A stretch of 64,000 nt of DNA, taken from the NCBI GenBank assembly GCA_963663845.2, contig OY760650.2, forward strand, positions 1,984,001 through 2,048,000, in the 5' to 3' direction. Below are positions 26,424 through 35,596 of this stretch, piece by piece; within the stretch, counting starts at the first letter, position 1; each line of letters opens with the position of its first letter. Made by a program: the position numbers and the translations under genes. A model generated the notes under the pieces. It ran no database searches, was not told the origin of the DNA, and saw nothing but the letters and a program-made list of their open reading frames with translations. This DNA is from Versatilivorator sp963663845 (GTDB lineage Bacteria > Acidobacteriota > Terriglobia > Versatilivoradales > Versatilivoraceae).

Positions 26424-26972
26424 TCAGACCTGCCGGTAATCGTCTCGAACCTCGAAGCGCATCACGCTGTCGGTCATCCAGCAGTCCTTGTAGGGAGCTT
26501 CCGACTGCCGTGACAACTGGAACAGATAGCCCACCCGGCTGCCGTCCCCGGTCTTCAGGATGACCGTCTGGGAAGCCTGATCCCCCTCCCGCTTGAGTTT
26601 ACCATAGCGGGCCCCGCCATGATTCAACATGGGCCGGTAATCCGGATTGTGCACCATCTCGATAAAGCGCGGCAGAGGGCCGGTGACTCTCCTGTTGGCC
26701 GGCGAGGCGAAGCGGAAGGTGATTTCAATCCCGGCATCCGGGTGGGGCCGGTCATTGTCTCCCAAGGCCTCGATCTGGATGCGCACCACCTCCTCCGGCG
26801 GGTAAGCGGGCCGGGGGCGCAACTTCGACTGGACTCCCATCGCTTCCCAGGCGGCCTGCAGACCGGCCGAAAACCGGCCCCGGTCCGAGGGATTCAAGGC
26901 CCACCAGAGCAGGACCGTTGCGGCGATGGCAATCACAACGATACGGGCCAGCGGCTGGCTGCAGCACGTCAT
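26424..26972 (-). CDS. DUF4864-like membrane-anchored protein
   Basis: A 182-residue protein with an N-terminal membrane anchor (about 10-26, IVVIAIAATVLLWWAL). The rest resembles DUF4864: VVRIQIEALGDND, FRFASPANRRVTGPLPRFIEMV, then alternating strands (QTVILKTGDGSRVGYLFQLSR). DUF4864 is an NTF2-like fold of unknown function found in bacteria and plants. The family assignment is by eye and moderately sure. It lies 58 bp upstream of the DUF1549 gene on the same strand and could share its transcript. REP-derived sequence follows on the 5' side. Confidence 0.6.
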   Translation of the reverse strand: MTCCSQPLARIVVIAIAATVLLWWALNPSDRGRFSAGLQAAWEAMGVQSKLRPRPAYPPEEVVRIQIEALGDNDRPHPDAGIEITFRFASPANRRVTGPLPRFIEMVHNPDYRPMLNHGGARYGKLKREGDQASQTVILKTGDGSRVGYLFQLSRQSEAPYKDCWMTDSVMRFEVRDDYRQV

Positions 26973-27109
26973 GGAATCGCCTTGCCTTCAAGAGACACGG
27001 AGCCGCCGGCGCGGTGCTCTTGCCTCTCGTGGTTCTCGGGTTGATTCAGAGTCGCAAGTATAGCGCCTCGGAAGGCGGCGTGCACCCATTGAGCAGGGGG
27101 TTCCATCGG

Positions 27110-27345
27110 TGGGACGATGTCATGGGGTGAAGTCCACCCGGGAGCGCGGGCGTCCCGCCCGCACAACACTGGCAACGCCTTGCCCATCTCCTAGACCCGG
27201 GTCGACCGGCGACGGCGGCAGGGGTCTGCTTCGGGCGAGCCCATGCCGCTCCCGCCGTGAGGGTGGCCGGGTGCCTCATCGCAGGGAAACTGAGCGGCAC
27301 GCAACGGGAGTGCATGCGGGCGGGACGCCCGCGCTCCCGGGGGTG
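27110..27345. repeat. diverged REP unit
   Basis: The forward REP is at 27141-27162 and the inverted REP at 27316-27336 (here the loop is gga rather than aga), with a spacer that still resembles the units elsewhere but has several substitutions and lacks the cacgaatgaacacgaataga leader. This is an older or differently derived copy. It occupies the promoter-side gap of the glycosidase-like gene at 27450. Confidence 0.8.
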
Positions 27346-27449
27346 TCCTCCCGATGGTGCAGCGGACGGAATGCTTTGCTCCGGTTCGCGCCTTTGATAG
27401 AAATGGGCCTGAGCCGCGCTCATCCCAACCATCCTTGAAGGAGGCTTCG

Positions 27450-29171
27450 ATGAAACGACGCGATTTCGTGAGAACCGCTCTGGCCGCCGGCCTGGCTCCG
27501 GGCCTGCTGGCCCCGCCGGCGCAGGCCGAGCCGATTGGGCCACGGTCGAGAGCCGCCCGCAAGAAGCCGCGCATCATGTTCTTCCACGACAGCCGCCATC
27601 CCCTCATGTACATGTACGAGCCCCCGATGCGGAAACAGGAGGTGGAAGCTGCCGTGGACGAGCTGGTGGAAACCTCGGTGGAAGTGCTCAACTTCTGCCT
27701 GGCGGACGGCCGCACCGTCTTTCACGATACGAAGGTGGGAGAGGTGTTCGGACATCACGTCCGCAAGTGGCCCCACGTGGTCTTCCAGCGCGCCCAGCAG
27801 AACGCCAGTTCGTTGCTGGAGGCCGGGCTGGATCAGCTACAGGTGCTCTGCGAGCGGGCCCACCAAAAGGGGATGCTGCTCTATCCCGCCCTGCTGGTGA
27901 ACCAGGGCCGGCGCGGGTCCCGCCAGGAGGACGTGCGCAGCTCCCTGTTCCGCCTGGACAACCAGCACCTGGAGATCGGCGCCGGCGGCGACCTGGACCC
28001 GGAGTTCCCCGGACTCACCAGCCTGGACTTCAAGCATCCGGAAGTCCGGGAGGAGCGCTTCGCCCTGATCGAAGAGGTGCTCAGGAACTACCCGGTGGAT
28101 GGGTTCGAGCTGACGCTGGCCTACCAGAGTCCCTCTCCCCACTTCTTCCATCCCGACGAAGTCGAAGCCGGCCGTCCCCTCATGACCGCCTGGATAGAGC
28201 GGGTCCATCGGACTCTGAAGGAAACCGGGAAGGACCGCGAGCTGGCAATCCGGGTTCCCGGAGACCTCGACACCTGCCTGGGACTGGGCCTGGACGTGAG
28301 GGAGTGGATGCGGCAGGGGATCGTGGACGTCATCATCGGCGAGACCTTCGGGGTCTACTGGGGGCGGGTGGACCATGCGGCCGACTACCGGCCGCTGCTG
28401 GAGGCGGCCAGGGGCACCTCGACCCGCGTTTTCGCCGTGCTCAACAGCATGGTCGACTCCGACCGCCTCTCCAACGGCTCCATCGAAGTCATCCGGGCGG
28501 CGGCTTGCAACTACTGGGATCAGGGGGTCGACGGCATCTACCTCAACCAGTGGTTCCAGGGGGCCAACTGGCCCTATCGCGCCGCCTTCTACGAACAACT
28601 TCGGGAAATCCCCCATCCCGACGTCATGGCCCCCAAGGACAAGCTCTATCTCGTCCCGACCGCGGGCAGCTACCGGTCCCCTCCCTGGGAACCCGGGATG
28701 CCCCTGCCCCGCAAGCTGTCCCAGGGCGAGCCGTTACGCCTGGATCTCCCCGTCAGCGACGATCTGCCCTTCTGGGACCAGGCCGGACGGGTCCACGAGG
28801 TCCTGCTCAGGTTTCGGGTGATGAACACCAACCAACTGGACCGGCTGGCCTTCCGCCTGAACGGCCGGACCCTCCCCGATTCGGGACTGCGGAAGATCAA
28901 CCAGCTCTACCGAATGAGCACGCCCAACCGGGGCGGGGGTTTCGGCTACTGGTTCGTCTACCGCCTGGACCCCTCCCTGTGGCCGCGGAAGGGCAAGAAC
29001 GAAGTGGAGGTGCTGCTGGAACACCGGGACGCCACCATCGTCCCCGAGATCCTGCTGCACGACGTGGAGCTGGAAATCCGCTACCTGATGGGCAGGAACT
29101 ACCACCGCAACGAGGACCCCGACCTGGGTCCCAGCCTGCCCTTGCGGGACACGGTGCTGCACCGGTCGTAA
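27450..29171 (+). CDS. Tat-exported glycoside-hydrolase-like (TIM barrel) protein
   Basis: A 573-residue exported protein. The start KRRDFVRTALAAGLAPGLL is a Tat signal, with ATG 27450 set by AAGGAGG 6 bp upstream. The body reads as a TIM-barrel glycosidase of the 'family 10-like' type: IMFFHDSRHPLMYMYEPP, then YPVDGFELTLAYQ, LAIRVPGDLDTCLG, VDVIIGETFGVYW and GVDGIYLNQWFQG. The C-terminal 150 residues form a beta domain (LRLDLPVSDDLPFWD; NEVEVLLEHRD). A paralogue with the same opening and order is encoded at 38769-40445. The substrate is unknown; acidic candidates for catalysis are in FELT and IGET. Confidence 0.72.
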   Translation: MKRRDFVRTALAAGLAPGLLAPPAQAEPIGPRSRAARKKPRIMFFHDSRHPLMYMYEPPMRKQEVEAAVDELVETSVEVLNFCLADGRTVFHDTKVGEVFGHHVRKWPHVVFQRAQQNASSLLEAGLDQLQVLCERAHQKGMLLYPALLVNQGRRGSRQEDVRSSLFRLDNQHLEIGAGGDLDPEFPGLTSLDFKHPEVREERFALIEEVLRNYPVDGFELTLAYQSPSPHFFHPDEVEAGRPLMTAWIERVHRTLKETGKDRELAIRVPGDLDTCLGLGLDVREWMRQGIVDVIIGETFGVYWGRVDHAADYRPLLEAARGTSTRVFAVLNSMVDSDRLSNGSIEVIRAAACNYWDQGVDGIYLNQWFQGANWPYRAAFYEQLREIPHPDVMAPKDKLYLVPTAGSYRSPPWEPGMPLPRKLSQGEPLRLDLPVSDDLPFWDQAGRVHEVLLRFRVMNTNQLDRLAFRLNGRTLPDSGLRKINQLYRMSTPNRGGGFGYWFVYRLDPSLWPRKGKNEVEVLLEHRDATIVPEILLHDVELEIRYLMGRNYHRNEDPDLGPSLPLRDTVLHRS

Positions 29172-29312
29172 TGTGCAATAGTTGTACAATCCGGCACAAA
29201 CTGGCCAAGCGCCGGCTTGGCCAAGTACAATTCGCCGCGCAGAGCCACTATTCCCCCGATGCCGCGGTGGCGTCGTTCGCCATCGTGGACTTGACCAAGG
29301 AGGACAGGCGCC

Positions 29313-29789
29313 ATGCCGGTTTCACCCATTCCCGAGGGGTACCACTCGGTCACCCCCTACCTGATCCTGAAGAACGCGGCCGTCGCCATCGAGTTCTACA
29401 AGAAGGCCTTCGGGGCCGTGGAGCTGTTCCGCATAGAGGCTCCGGGTGGCAAGATCGGGCACGCCGAGATCAAGATCGGGGACTCCCCGGTCATGCTCGC
29501 CGACGAGTATCCCGACATGGGTTACAAGGGTCCCGAGTCGCTTGGGGGAACCTCCGTCAACCTGATGGTCTACGTGGAGGACGTCGACAAGATCTACCCC
29601 CAGGCAATTGCAGCCGGTGGCAAGGAAATTCGCCCGCTGCAGAATCAGTTCTACGGGGATCGTTCCGGAACGCTGACCGATCCCTTCGGTCACCAATGGA
29701 CGATCAGCACCCACGTGGAGGAAGTTTCCGAGGAGGAGGTTGCCAAACGGGCCGCAGCCGCCATGAATGAGGCCGGCGTGGAGGGCTGA
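29313..29789 (+). CDS. VOC family protein (PhnB/glyoxalase-like)
   Basis: A 158-residue vicinal-oxygen-chelate protein of the PhnB-like type: YHSVTPYLILKNAAVAIEFYKKAFGA at the N-terminus, GHAEIKIGDSPVMLADE with the metal-type glutamate, and GDRSGTLTDPFGHQWTI at the C-terminal half. Such proteins are dimers or fused repeats acting as isomerases, dioxygenases or antibiotic-binding proteins; the exact reaction cannot be read from sequence. A strong AAGGAGG ribosome site precedes the ATG. It is 141 bp after the glycosidase-like gene. Confidence 0.88.
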   Translation: MPVSPIPEGYHSVTPYLILKNAAVAIEFYKKAFGAVELFRIEAPGGKIGHAEIKIGDSPVMLADEYPDMGYKGPESLGGTSVNLMVYVEDVDKIYPQAIAAGGKEIRPLQNQFYGDRSGTLTDPFGHQWTISTHVEEVSEEEVAKRAAAAMNEAGVEG

Positions 29790-29876
29790 TGTGTCAGGAA
29801 CGAGGTGTGACGTCCCGTTCAAAGTGATCGACGTCGTAGCAGGATGGCTCCTCTGGCGACGCCAAAGCGATAGGGT

Positions 29877-29898
29877 GCGGGCGGGACGCCCGCGCTCC
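29877..29898 (-). repeat. solitary REP palindrome
   Basis: A single inverted REP (palindrome GCGGGCG-gga-CGCCCGC followed by GCTCC) about 90 bp after the VOC gene and 70 bp before the CBM9-like gene. No partner palindrome lies within 300 bp, so this is a lone REP rather than a BIME-like pair. Confidence 0.85.
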
Positions 29899-29968
29899 CG
29901 GGGGTGTCCTTCCGACGAATTTTGCAAGAGGCCCACAAAACCATTCGTTTGTTGAAGAGGTCGAATTC

Positions 29969-30769
29969 ATGAAAGGCGCCACCCCATTCCTTTTCCCGCT
30001 GCTTGTGGTTCTGCTCTGCGGTTCCTGCGCACCCGCCCCGGAGGTCGATCCCGCTCCGGAGGCGGCCGCCCCGCCGCCGGCCGAAGCAGACCCGATTCCC
30101 TGCTATCTCACTAGCGATCCCATAGAGATCGACGGGCGTCCGGACGAGGCGGCCTGGCGGCAGGCGCCGGAGATCCCGCTGCGGTTCGACGGCGTGGGCA
30201 ATCCGGTGTCCCCGGCGCGGGCCTGGGCCCGGTTCCTCTGGGATGGTAAGGAGCTCTTCGTGGCCATGACGGCCGAGGACCGGGACGTCGGCTCCACCCT
30301 GAGCGGCCGCGACGCCCGCTTGTGGGAAGAGGACGTGCTGGAGCTTTTCATCAAGCCGCTGGAGTCCTCCCTGCTCTACTACGAGTTCGAGTTCAGCCCC
30401 AGCAACCAGATCTTCGACGCCTACTTTGTCAAGCGCGGAAGCCCCCTGGACGAGGCCACGGCCTGGAACAGCGGGCTGCGGGTGGCGGTGGCCGTGGACG
30501 GCACCCTCAACCATCCGGAGGACGACGACCGGGGCTGGTCCCTGGAGCTGGCCCTTCCCCTGGCCGATCTGCATCACGCCGGAAACTCCATCCCGAAGCA
30601 GGGGGAGGTCTGGAAGGCGGCCGCCTGCAGGTATGACTATGACGCCCGCTGGGAGCGGCCGCTCAATACCGCCACCGCTCCCGTGACCGAAAGCGGCGGC
30701 TTCCACTCCTACGAGGTCTACGGTCCCCTGCAGTTCAAGGGGCCGCCGCCCGCCCCATCCCGACCATGA
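29969..30769 (+). CDS. CBM9-like carbohydrate-binding lipoprotein
   Basis: A 266-residue lipoprotein with a signal (FLFPLLVVLLCGSC) and lipobox CGSC at about 17-20, then a Pro/Ala-rich linker. The rest matches the carbohydrate-binding family 9-like sandwich: ITSDPIEIDGRPDEAAWRQAP-type opening (here CYLTSDPIEIDGRPDEAAW), ARFLWDGKELFVAMTAEDRD, LWEEDVLELFIKP and SLELALPLADL. Proteins of this type often sit at the surface next to glycan-handling enzymes. Its stop overlaps the start of the FG-GAP gene (ATGA at 30766), so the two are translationally coupled and probably work together. Confidence 0.82.
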   Translation: MKGATPFLFPLLVVLLCGSCAPAPEVDPAPEAAAPPPAEADPIPCYLTSDPIEIDGRPDEAAWRQAPEIPLRFDGVGNPVSPARAWARFLWDGKELFVAMTAEDRDVGSTLSGRDARLWEEDVLELFIKPLESSLLYYEFEFSPSNQIFDAYFVKRGSPLDEATAWNSGLRVAVAVDGTLNHPEDDDRGWSLELALPLADLHHAGNSIPKQGEVWKAAACRYDYDARWERPLNTATAPVTESGGFHSYEVYGPLQFKGPPPAPSRP

Positions 30770-33585
30770 CCCAATCGTCAATCATCGCCGGGTGCCTGGG
30801 GGCGGGGCTGCTGCTGTCGGCCGCCTCCGGTCCGGTCTCCCACCAGCCCTGGGTGCGCCACTCCAGCTTCGAGGACTTCTCGCGGGGGACGCTGGCCGAC
30901 GGGGGCGCCAATCTCTACGTCGGCCGGGAGGGAACCGTAGAGATGATTCATCGCTGGGACCTGAACAACGACGGGTTCCTGGACCTGTTCGTGGGACAGG
31001 ACCACAACCAGGTGGAGAGCGAGGACGTTCTCATCTATTGGGGGGGATCGCGAGGACTCCGTTCCCTGCTTCCCGACCTGCCCGACCAGCAGCCGCTGGG
31101 CAAGCTGCTCAGAGAGATTCGCCAGCGCGAGGCCGGCGTGACCCGGCTTCCCAGCAAGGGCGGCGGGCGTTCCCTGCTGGTGGACCTCAACCAGGACGGC
31201 TACCTGGACCTGGTCTTCTGCAACTTCATTCACAACTACGGGGTCGAGACCGACGCCATGATCTACTGGGGATCGCGGGAGGGATTCCGGCCCGGCCGGA
31301 GAACCCTGTTGCCCACCCTGCAGGGCAGCGCGGTGGCGGCGGCCGATTTCAACCGGGACGGATTCGTGGACCTGGCCATCGCCAACCACGGCATTGAGGG
31401 CTGGAAACGCTTCGGGACCGCCCAACACCTGGAGTCTTACATCTACTGGAACGGCCCCACCGGCTTCAGCAGCCGGAGGCGGACGGTGGTGCCCTCGATC
31501 AGCGCCCTGGACGTGGCCGCCGGCGACCTCGACGGGGACGGCTTCCCCGAGCTGCTGTTCGCCAACAACAACCATGAGGAGAAGAGCGTTTTTCTCTACT
31601 GGGGCGGCCCCGGCGGCTATTCGGTCGAGCGGCGCCACCGCATGGAGGGCGGGGATCCGGTGGGGCTGCGCCTAGCCGACCTGGACCGGGACGGCGCCCC
31701 GGACCTGGTGGTGACTCACCGGGACGACCGGGCCCAACTCTTCAAGGGCGGCCCCCAAGGCTTCCCCGCCGAGCCCTGGGCGGAGCTGCCCACCGCGGGC
31801 GCGGTTCGATGCACGGTCGCCGAGTTGAACCGGGACGGCTTTCCCGACCTGATCCTGGCCAACCGGGACCAGCAGCCCTCCACCATCTACTGGGGAGGCC
31901 CGCAGGGGTACGAGACAGGGCGGCGAACCGACCTGCCCACCCTGGACGCCAGCGACGCCGTGGCGGTCGACTTCAACCGGGACGGCTGGATCGACGTCGC
32001 CTTTGCCAACGAAGGCGATGCCCGCACCCACGACGTGCCCTCCTACATATACTGGAACGGTCCCCGGGGCTTCGACCCGGCCCACCGGCTTCAGCTGCAG
32101 GGGTTCGGCCCCGTGAGCCTTCAGGGCGCCGACCTGGACCGGGACGGCTTTCCCGACCTGGTGCTGGTCAACCGCAACAGCGGCTCGCGCGATGCCATCG
32201 ACTCCCTGATCTACTGGGGGAACCCGCGCCACCACTACTCGGCCGCATCCGTCTCCAGGGTGCCGGGAGCCATCGGCGCGGTGCCGGCCATCGCCGACCT
32301 GAATCGGGACGGCTGGACCGACATCGCCTTTCCCAACGGCTGGATCTACTGGGGGCGCGCCGAGGGCTACGGGGCCGAGCGGCGGCAGGAGCTGAACCTG
32401 GAGGAGGGGCACGGCGCATCGACGGCCGATCTCAATCGCGACGGCTACCTGGACCTGGTCATTCCCGCCGGCTCGGCCTACGGTCAGGAAGCTTCCTCCC
32501 GGGGCATCCTGCTGTGGGGCGGAGAGGACGGATTCAGTGGCCGGCGCCGCACCGAGCTGAGCCTGAACACCAACATCAGCCAGAGCGCCGCCATCGCAGA
32601 CCTCGACAGGGACGGGTATCTGGATGTGATTTTCCCCGACGTGGACCGGGAGAACCTGGACATCTTCTGGGGCAGCCGCGGCGGCGACTACAGCCGGGAC
32701 AACCACAGCCTGCTCGAGGTCCATTCGGCCTCCACGGTGGAGATCGCCGATCTCAACGCCGACGGCTGGCTGGACCTGGTTCTGGGCGGCGTCTACGACA
32801 TGGCCCGGCACGGGCGCCCCATGCGCCACGCCACCCTTCTCTGGGGGAGCGCGGAGGGATTCGACCTCTCCCGCAGCCAGAGGCTGGAGGCCTACGAGTC
32901 GGAGGAGCAGTCGGTGGCCGATCTCGACAAGGACGGCTACCTGGACATCGTCATGACCAACTACCACGCCTACACCACCCGCAAGCTGCCCTGCTTCATC
33001 TACTGGGGCGGACCGGAGGGCTACAGCGAGTCCCGCAGGACCGGACTGCCCGGAGAATCGACCCTGGCCCTCACGGTGGCCGACCTGAACCAGGACGGAT
33101 GGATGGATATCGTCCCCTTCAACCACCTGCGCGACGGCGACCACGGGGTCGGCACCAACATCTTCTGGGGGTCTGCCCAGGGGTATTCCTTCGCCCGGCG
33201 GCTCTGGATCCAGACCTTCGGGCCCCATTTCAGCGTCCGCCACGACGTGGGCAACATCTATCACCGCAGATTGGAAGAGGAATATCGTTCGCCTCTGCTG
33301 AATGTCCCCTCGGGAAAACGCCCCTCCCGGCTGGACTGGCGGGCGCGAACGCCCCACGGGACGGCGGTGAGGTTTCAACTGCGAAGCGGACCGACGCCGG
33401 AAGCGCTCGGAACCGCCACCTGGGCAGGGCCGGACGGCCCCGGCAGCTCTTACCGGCAGCCCTCCGAACTGTCTCCGCCTCCTCCCGGCCACCGCTGGCT
33501 TCAGTACCGCGCCCTGCTCACCACGCCGGACGGGGGCAGCACGCCGGTGCTGGAGGAGGTTGCCCTCCAGGTCAGCGACGGCTGA
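30766..33585 (+). CDS. large secreted FG-GAP/VCBS repeat propeller protein
   Basis: A 939-residue exported protein with an N-terminal signal (IIAGCLGAGLLLSAASG). I count about 14 copies of a calcium-binding D-X-(D/N)-X-D-G motif, each like DLNRDGFPDL (variants DLNQDGYLDL, DFNRDGWIDV, DLDKDGYLDI), about 50-60 residues apart and usually followed by an IYWGG-type strand. This matches integrin-alpha-like FG-GAP/VCBS repeats that build beta-propellers. With 14 blades it could form two seven-bladed propellers. The last 100 residues form a separate beta domain (LQYRALLTTPDGGSTPVLEE, slightly cut). It starts inside the stop of the CBM9-like gene. A surface adhesin or glycan-binding role is inferred. 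Confidence 0.88.
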   Translation: MTQSSIIAGCLGAGLLLSAASGPVSHQPWVRHSSFEDFSRGTLADGGANLYVGREGTVEMIHRWDLNNDGFLDLFVGQDHNQVESEDVLIYWGGSRGLRSLLPDLPDQQPLGKLLREIRQREAGVTRLPSKGGGRSLLVDLNQDGYLDLVFCNFIHNYGVETDAMIYWGSREGFRPGRRTLLPTLQGSAVAAADFNRDGFVDLAIANHGIEGWKRFGTAQHLESYIYWNGPTGFSSRRRTVVPSISALDVAAGDLDGDGFPELLFANNNHEEKSVFLYWGGPGGYSVERRHRMEGGDPVGLRLADLDRDGAPDLVVTHRDDRAQLFKGGPQGFPAEPWAELPTAGAVRCTVAELNRDGFPDLILANRDQQPSTIYWGGPQGYETGRRTDLPTLDASDAVAVDFNRDGWIDVAFANEGDARTHDVPSYIYWNGPRGFDPAHRLQLQGFGPVSLQGADLDRDGFPDLVLVNRNSGSRDAIDSLIYWGNPRHHYSAASVSRVPGAIGAVPAIADLNRDGWTDIAFPNGWIYWGRAEGYGAERRQELNLEEGHGASTADLNRDGYLDLVIPAGSAYGQEASSRGILLWGGEDGFSGRRRTELSLNTNISQSAAIADLDRDGYLDVIFPDVDRENLDIFWGSRGGDYSRDNHSLLEVHSASTVEIADLNADGWLDLVLGGVYDMARHGRPMRHATLLWGSAEGFDLSRSQRLEAYESEEQSVADLDKDGYLDIVMTNYHAYTTRKLPCFIYWGGPEGYSESRRTGLPGESTLALTVADLNQDGWMDIVPFNHLRDGDHGVGTNIFWGSAQGYSFARRLWIQTFGPHFSVRHDVGNIYHRRLEEEYRSPLLNVPSGKRPSRLDWRARTPHGTAVRFQLRSGPTPEALGTATWAGPDGPGSSYRQPSELSPPPPGHRWLQYRALLTTPDGGSTPVLEEVALQVSDG

Positions 33586-33662
33586 GACGGCGCCCATCCG
33601 TTCGGTTCAGTTGCGCTGACCTCTCCCTTGAGGGGCATTCGTGACGGAAGAGGCCCCCCCCG

Positions 33663-33684
33663 GGAGCGCGGGCGTCTCGCCCGC
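33663..33684 (+). repeat. REP palindrome at the 5' side of the group II intron
   Basis: GGAG head at 33663-33666 and palindrome GCGGGCG-tct-CGCCCGC at 33668-33684, preceded by a run of C. The intron-like RNA begins immediately afterwards. The matching palindrome in inverse orientation is at 35727-35748, also bordered by a run of G, so the two ends form an inverted repeat of about 35 bp around the intron. Confidence 0.88.
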
Positions 33685-34042
33685 GAGCGCCAGGCTAACT
33701 GGTGAAGCGTAGCCGGTGAAAGTCCGGCGGGAAGGAAAGGTTAACCACCACTTCCGCCCCGAGTCATGGGCCTACAACCGCGAGGGTGTGGGTCAAGCGT
33801 TGACAGGGGTGCGTGTGGGCAGGGCTATTGAGCACCGAAAACACGCTCATCCGGGGTGCCGAGGCCATGCGGGCAGCCGAAGGCAAGATCCGCTCCACCG
33901 CCAAGGTGAGGGGGAGAGGAGCCCCGCGGTGTCTTAGAACCCAGGCACGCACGTAAGCGCTTCACCGGGACCTGGGAGGTCTTCATGCTGTTCCGTCAGT
34001 CGTGGCGGGACCGCAAAGGGAAGGAGAGATCCGAGACCGGAG

Positions 34043-35518
34043 ATGCACGGCATGAAGAAGTCAGATGAGGCCATAGTAGTGGAGAAGCCGGCGAACAAAG
34101 GGGAGAGATTCCCGGCGGAGTCGGTGGAGCGAAGGGCCTTACCCGAAGGGAAGCCGGAAAGCCAAAGCACGCGCCGGACGCAGAGACGGGGGAGCGTGTC
34201 CCAGGCGGCGGACCGGATACGGGAGTTCATCGAACGGGAACCGAAGAGTCGGTTGACGGCGCTGCTGCACCACATCACGGTGGAGGCGTTGAGGAAAGCC
34301 TACGGGGAGTTGAAGAGGTGGGCGGCCCCCGGCGTGGACGGCATGACGTGGAAAGAGTACGCGGTTGGGTTGGAAGATCGATTGGTCGACCTGCATGACC
34401 GGGTACAGCGGGGAGCGTACCGGGCGACGCCATCGCGGCGGGTGAAGATACCCAAGGCGGATGGCGGGACACGACCGCTTGGCGTGGCGGCGCTGGAGGA
34501 CAAGATCGTCCAGAAGGCCGTGGCGGACAACCTGCTGACGCCGATATATGAGGCGGAGTTCCTGGGGTTCAGTTACGGGTTTCGACCTGGCCGAGGGGGG
34601 CACGATGCGCTGGACGCCCTGGCGGTCGGGATCGGGCGGCGGAAGATCAGGTGGATCATCGACGCGGACATACGCGGATTCTTCGACAACGTGTCGCGGG
34701 ACTGGATGCTGCGGTTTCTGAGGCACCGCATCGGGGATGAGCGGGTGATACGGTTGATTGCCAAGTGGTTGAACGCCGGCGTCATGGAGGATGGAGAGTG
34801 GAGGGACGACCTGAAGGGGACGCCGCAAGGGGCGGTGATATCGCCGATCCTGGCGAACGTCTACCTGCATTACGGTTTGGACCTCTGGTTCCAGAGGCAA
34901 TGGCGGACCCGCGAGGCCGAAGGCGAGACCCTGATGGTGCGGTACGCCGACGACTTCGTGGTGGGATTTCAGTACCGGCGGGATGCGGAGCGATTCCTCA
35001 ACGACCTGAAGGAGCGAATCGGACGGTTCGAGTTGGAGATGCACCCGGAGAAGACCCGACTCATCGAGTTCGGACGGTATGCGGCAGAGAACCGACGAAG
35101 GAGGGGGGAGGGGAGACCGGAAACGTTCGACTTCCTGGGCTTCACGCACTATTGCAGGAAGGACCGGAAGGGACGCTACGGGCTGGGGCGCAAACCGATA
35201 GCGAAACGGATGAGGCGCACCCTGAAGCGAGTGAAGGAGGAGCTGAGCAGGCGGATGCATGAAGGCATCGGGAAGACCGGCAAATGGCTGGGGCGAGTGT
35301 TGAACGGATGGCTGAACTACTTTGCTGTCCCGACCAGCCTGCGCTATCTGAGACGCTTTGCGAGCCACGTCCTGAGATTGTGGATGCGAGCAATCAATCG
35401 ACGATCCCAGAAGGGCGGATATAGCTGGGAGGCGATGAACCGACTGGCGGCGACCTACTGGCCGAGACTGGGAATCCGGCATCCATGGCCGGACCGACGA
35501 ATGCTCGTCAACACCTGA
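34043..35518 (+). CDS. ltrA: group II intron reverse transcriptase/maturase
   Basis: A 491-residue intron-encoded protein that splices the intron RNA and copies it at the target. Reverse-transcriptase blocks are clear: RPLGVAALEDKIVQKAV (RT2-like), FSYGFRPGRGGHDAL, DADIRGFFDNVSRDWM, GTPQGAVISPILANVYL and the catalytic MVRYADDFVVG (YADD, about 298-301). The maturase X domain follows (LNGWLNYFAVPTSLRYLRRF). It stops at GIRHPWPDRRMLVNT without an HNH endonuclease, as in endonuclease-less intron classes. Possible upstream ATGs exist; the one at 34043 follows a purine-rich GGAGAGA region. The ORF lies in domain IV of the intron. Confidence 0.92.
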   Translation: MHGMKKSDEAIVVEKPANKGERFPAESVERRALPEGKPESQSTRRTQRRGSVSQAADRIREFIEREPKSRLTALLHHITVEALRKAYGELKRWAAPGVDGMTWKEYAVGLEDRLVDLHDRVQRGAYRATPSRRVKIPKADGGTRPLGVAALEDKIVQKAVADNLLTPIYEAEFLGFSYGFRPGRGGHDALDALAVGIGRRKIRWIIDADIRGFFDNVSRDWMLRFLRHRIGDERVIRLIAKWLNAGVMEDGEWRDDLKGTPQGAVISPILANVYLHYGLDLWFQRQWRTREAEGETLMVRYADDFVVGFQYRRDAERFLNDLKERIGRFELEMHPEKTRLIEFGRYAAENRRRRGEGRPETFDFLGFTHYCRKDRKGRYGLGRKPIAKRMRRTLKRVKEELSRRMHEGIGKTGKWLGRVLNGWLNYFAVPTSLRYLRRFASHVLRLWMRAINRRSQKGGYSWEAMNRLAATYWPRLGIRHPWPDRRMLVNT

Positions 35519-35523
35519 GGGAG

Positions 35524-35557
35524 GAGCCGGATGCGCTAGCTGCGCACGTCCGGATCT
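35524..35557 (+). ncRNA. group II intron domain V
   Basis: The sequence GAGCCGGATGCG...CGCACGTCCGGATCT folds as the conserved domain V hairpin: GAGCCGGAU pairs with GUCCGGAUC, leaving one non-standard G-A at the third pair, with the AGC catalytic triad on the 5' strand. Its place 5 bp after the maturase stop is typical. Confidence 0.85.
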
Positions 35558-35596
35558 GTGCGGGGGGTCCCCAGCAATGCGGATTCCTACCGCGAT
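35558..35596 (+). ncRNA. group II intron domain VI with branch-point adenosine
   Basis: UGCGG (35559-35563) pairs with CCGCG (35590-35594), and an unpaired A at about 35589 in CUACCGC is the expected branch point. The intron would end CGCGAU at 35596, a 3' AY end. Confidence 0.7.

Larger units (their letters stand above)
33685..35596 (+). mobile_element. group II intron with maturase, inserted next to a REP hairpin
   Basis: An about 1.9-kb group II intron. The 5' end is placed at GAGCGCCAGG (33685), which resembles the GUGYG-type start and is followed by two short hairpins (gccag/ctggt and gccgg/ccggc around 33688-33727); an alternative 5' end is GTGAAGC at 33702. The multi-domain RNA region up to 34042 has no gene. 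The maturase ORF ends at 35518 and is followed at once by domain V (35524-35557) and domain VI (35558-35596, bulged A near 35589, 3' end CGCGAT). Insertion directly after a strong hairpin is the habit of group IIC introns. The 5' boundary is less certain than the 3' one. Confidence 0.78.

Noticed and set aside
34043..35518. Possible retron or diversity-generating retroelement reverse transcriptase
   Set aside because: The maturase X domain and the domain V/VI RNA at once after the stop identify a group II intron. No template/variable repeat pair or msr/msd was seen.
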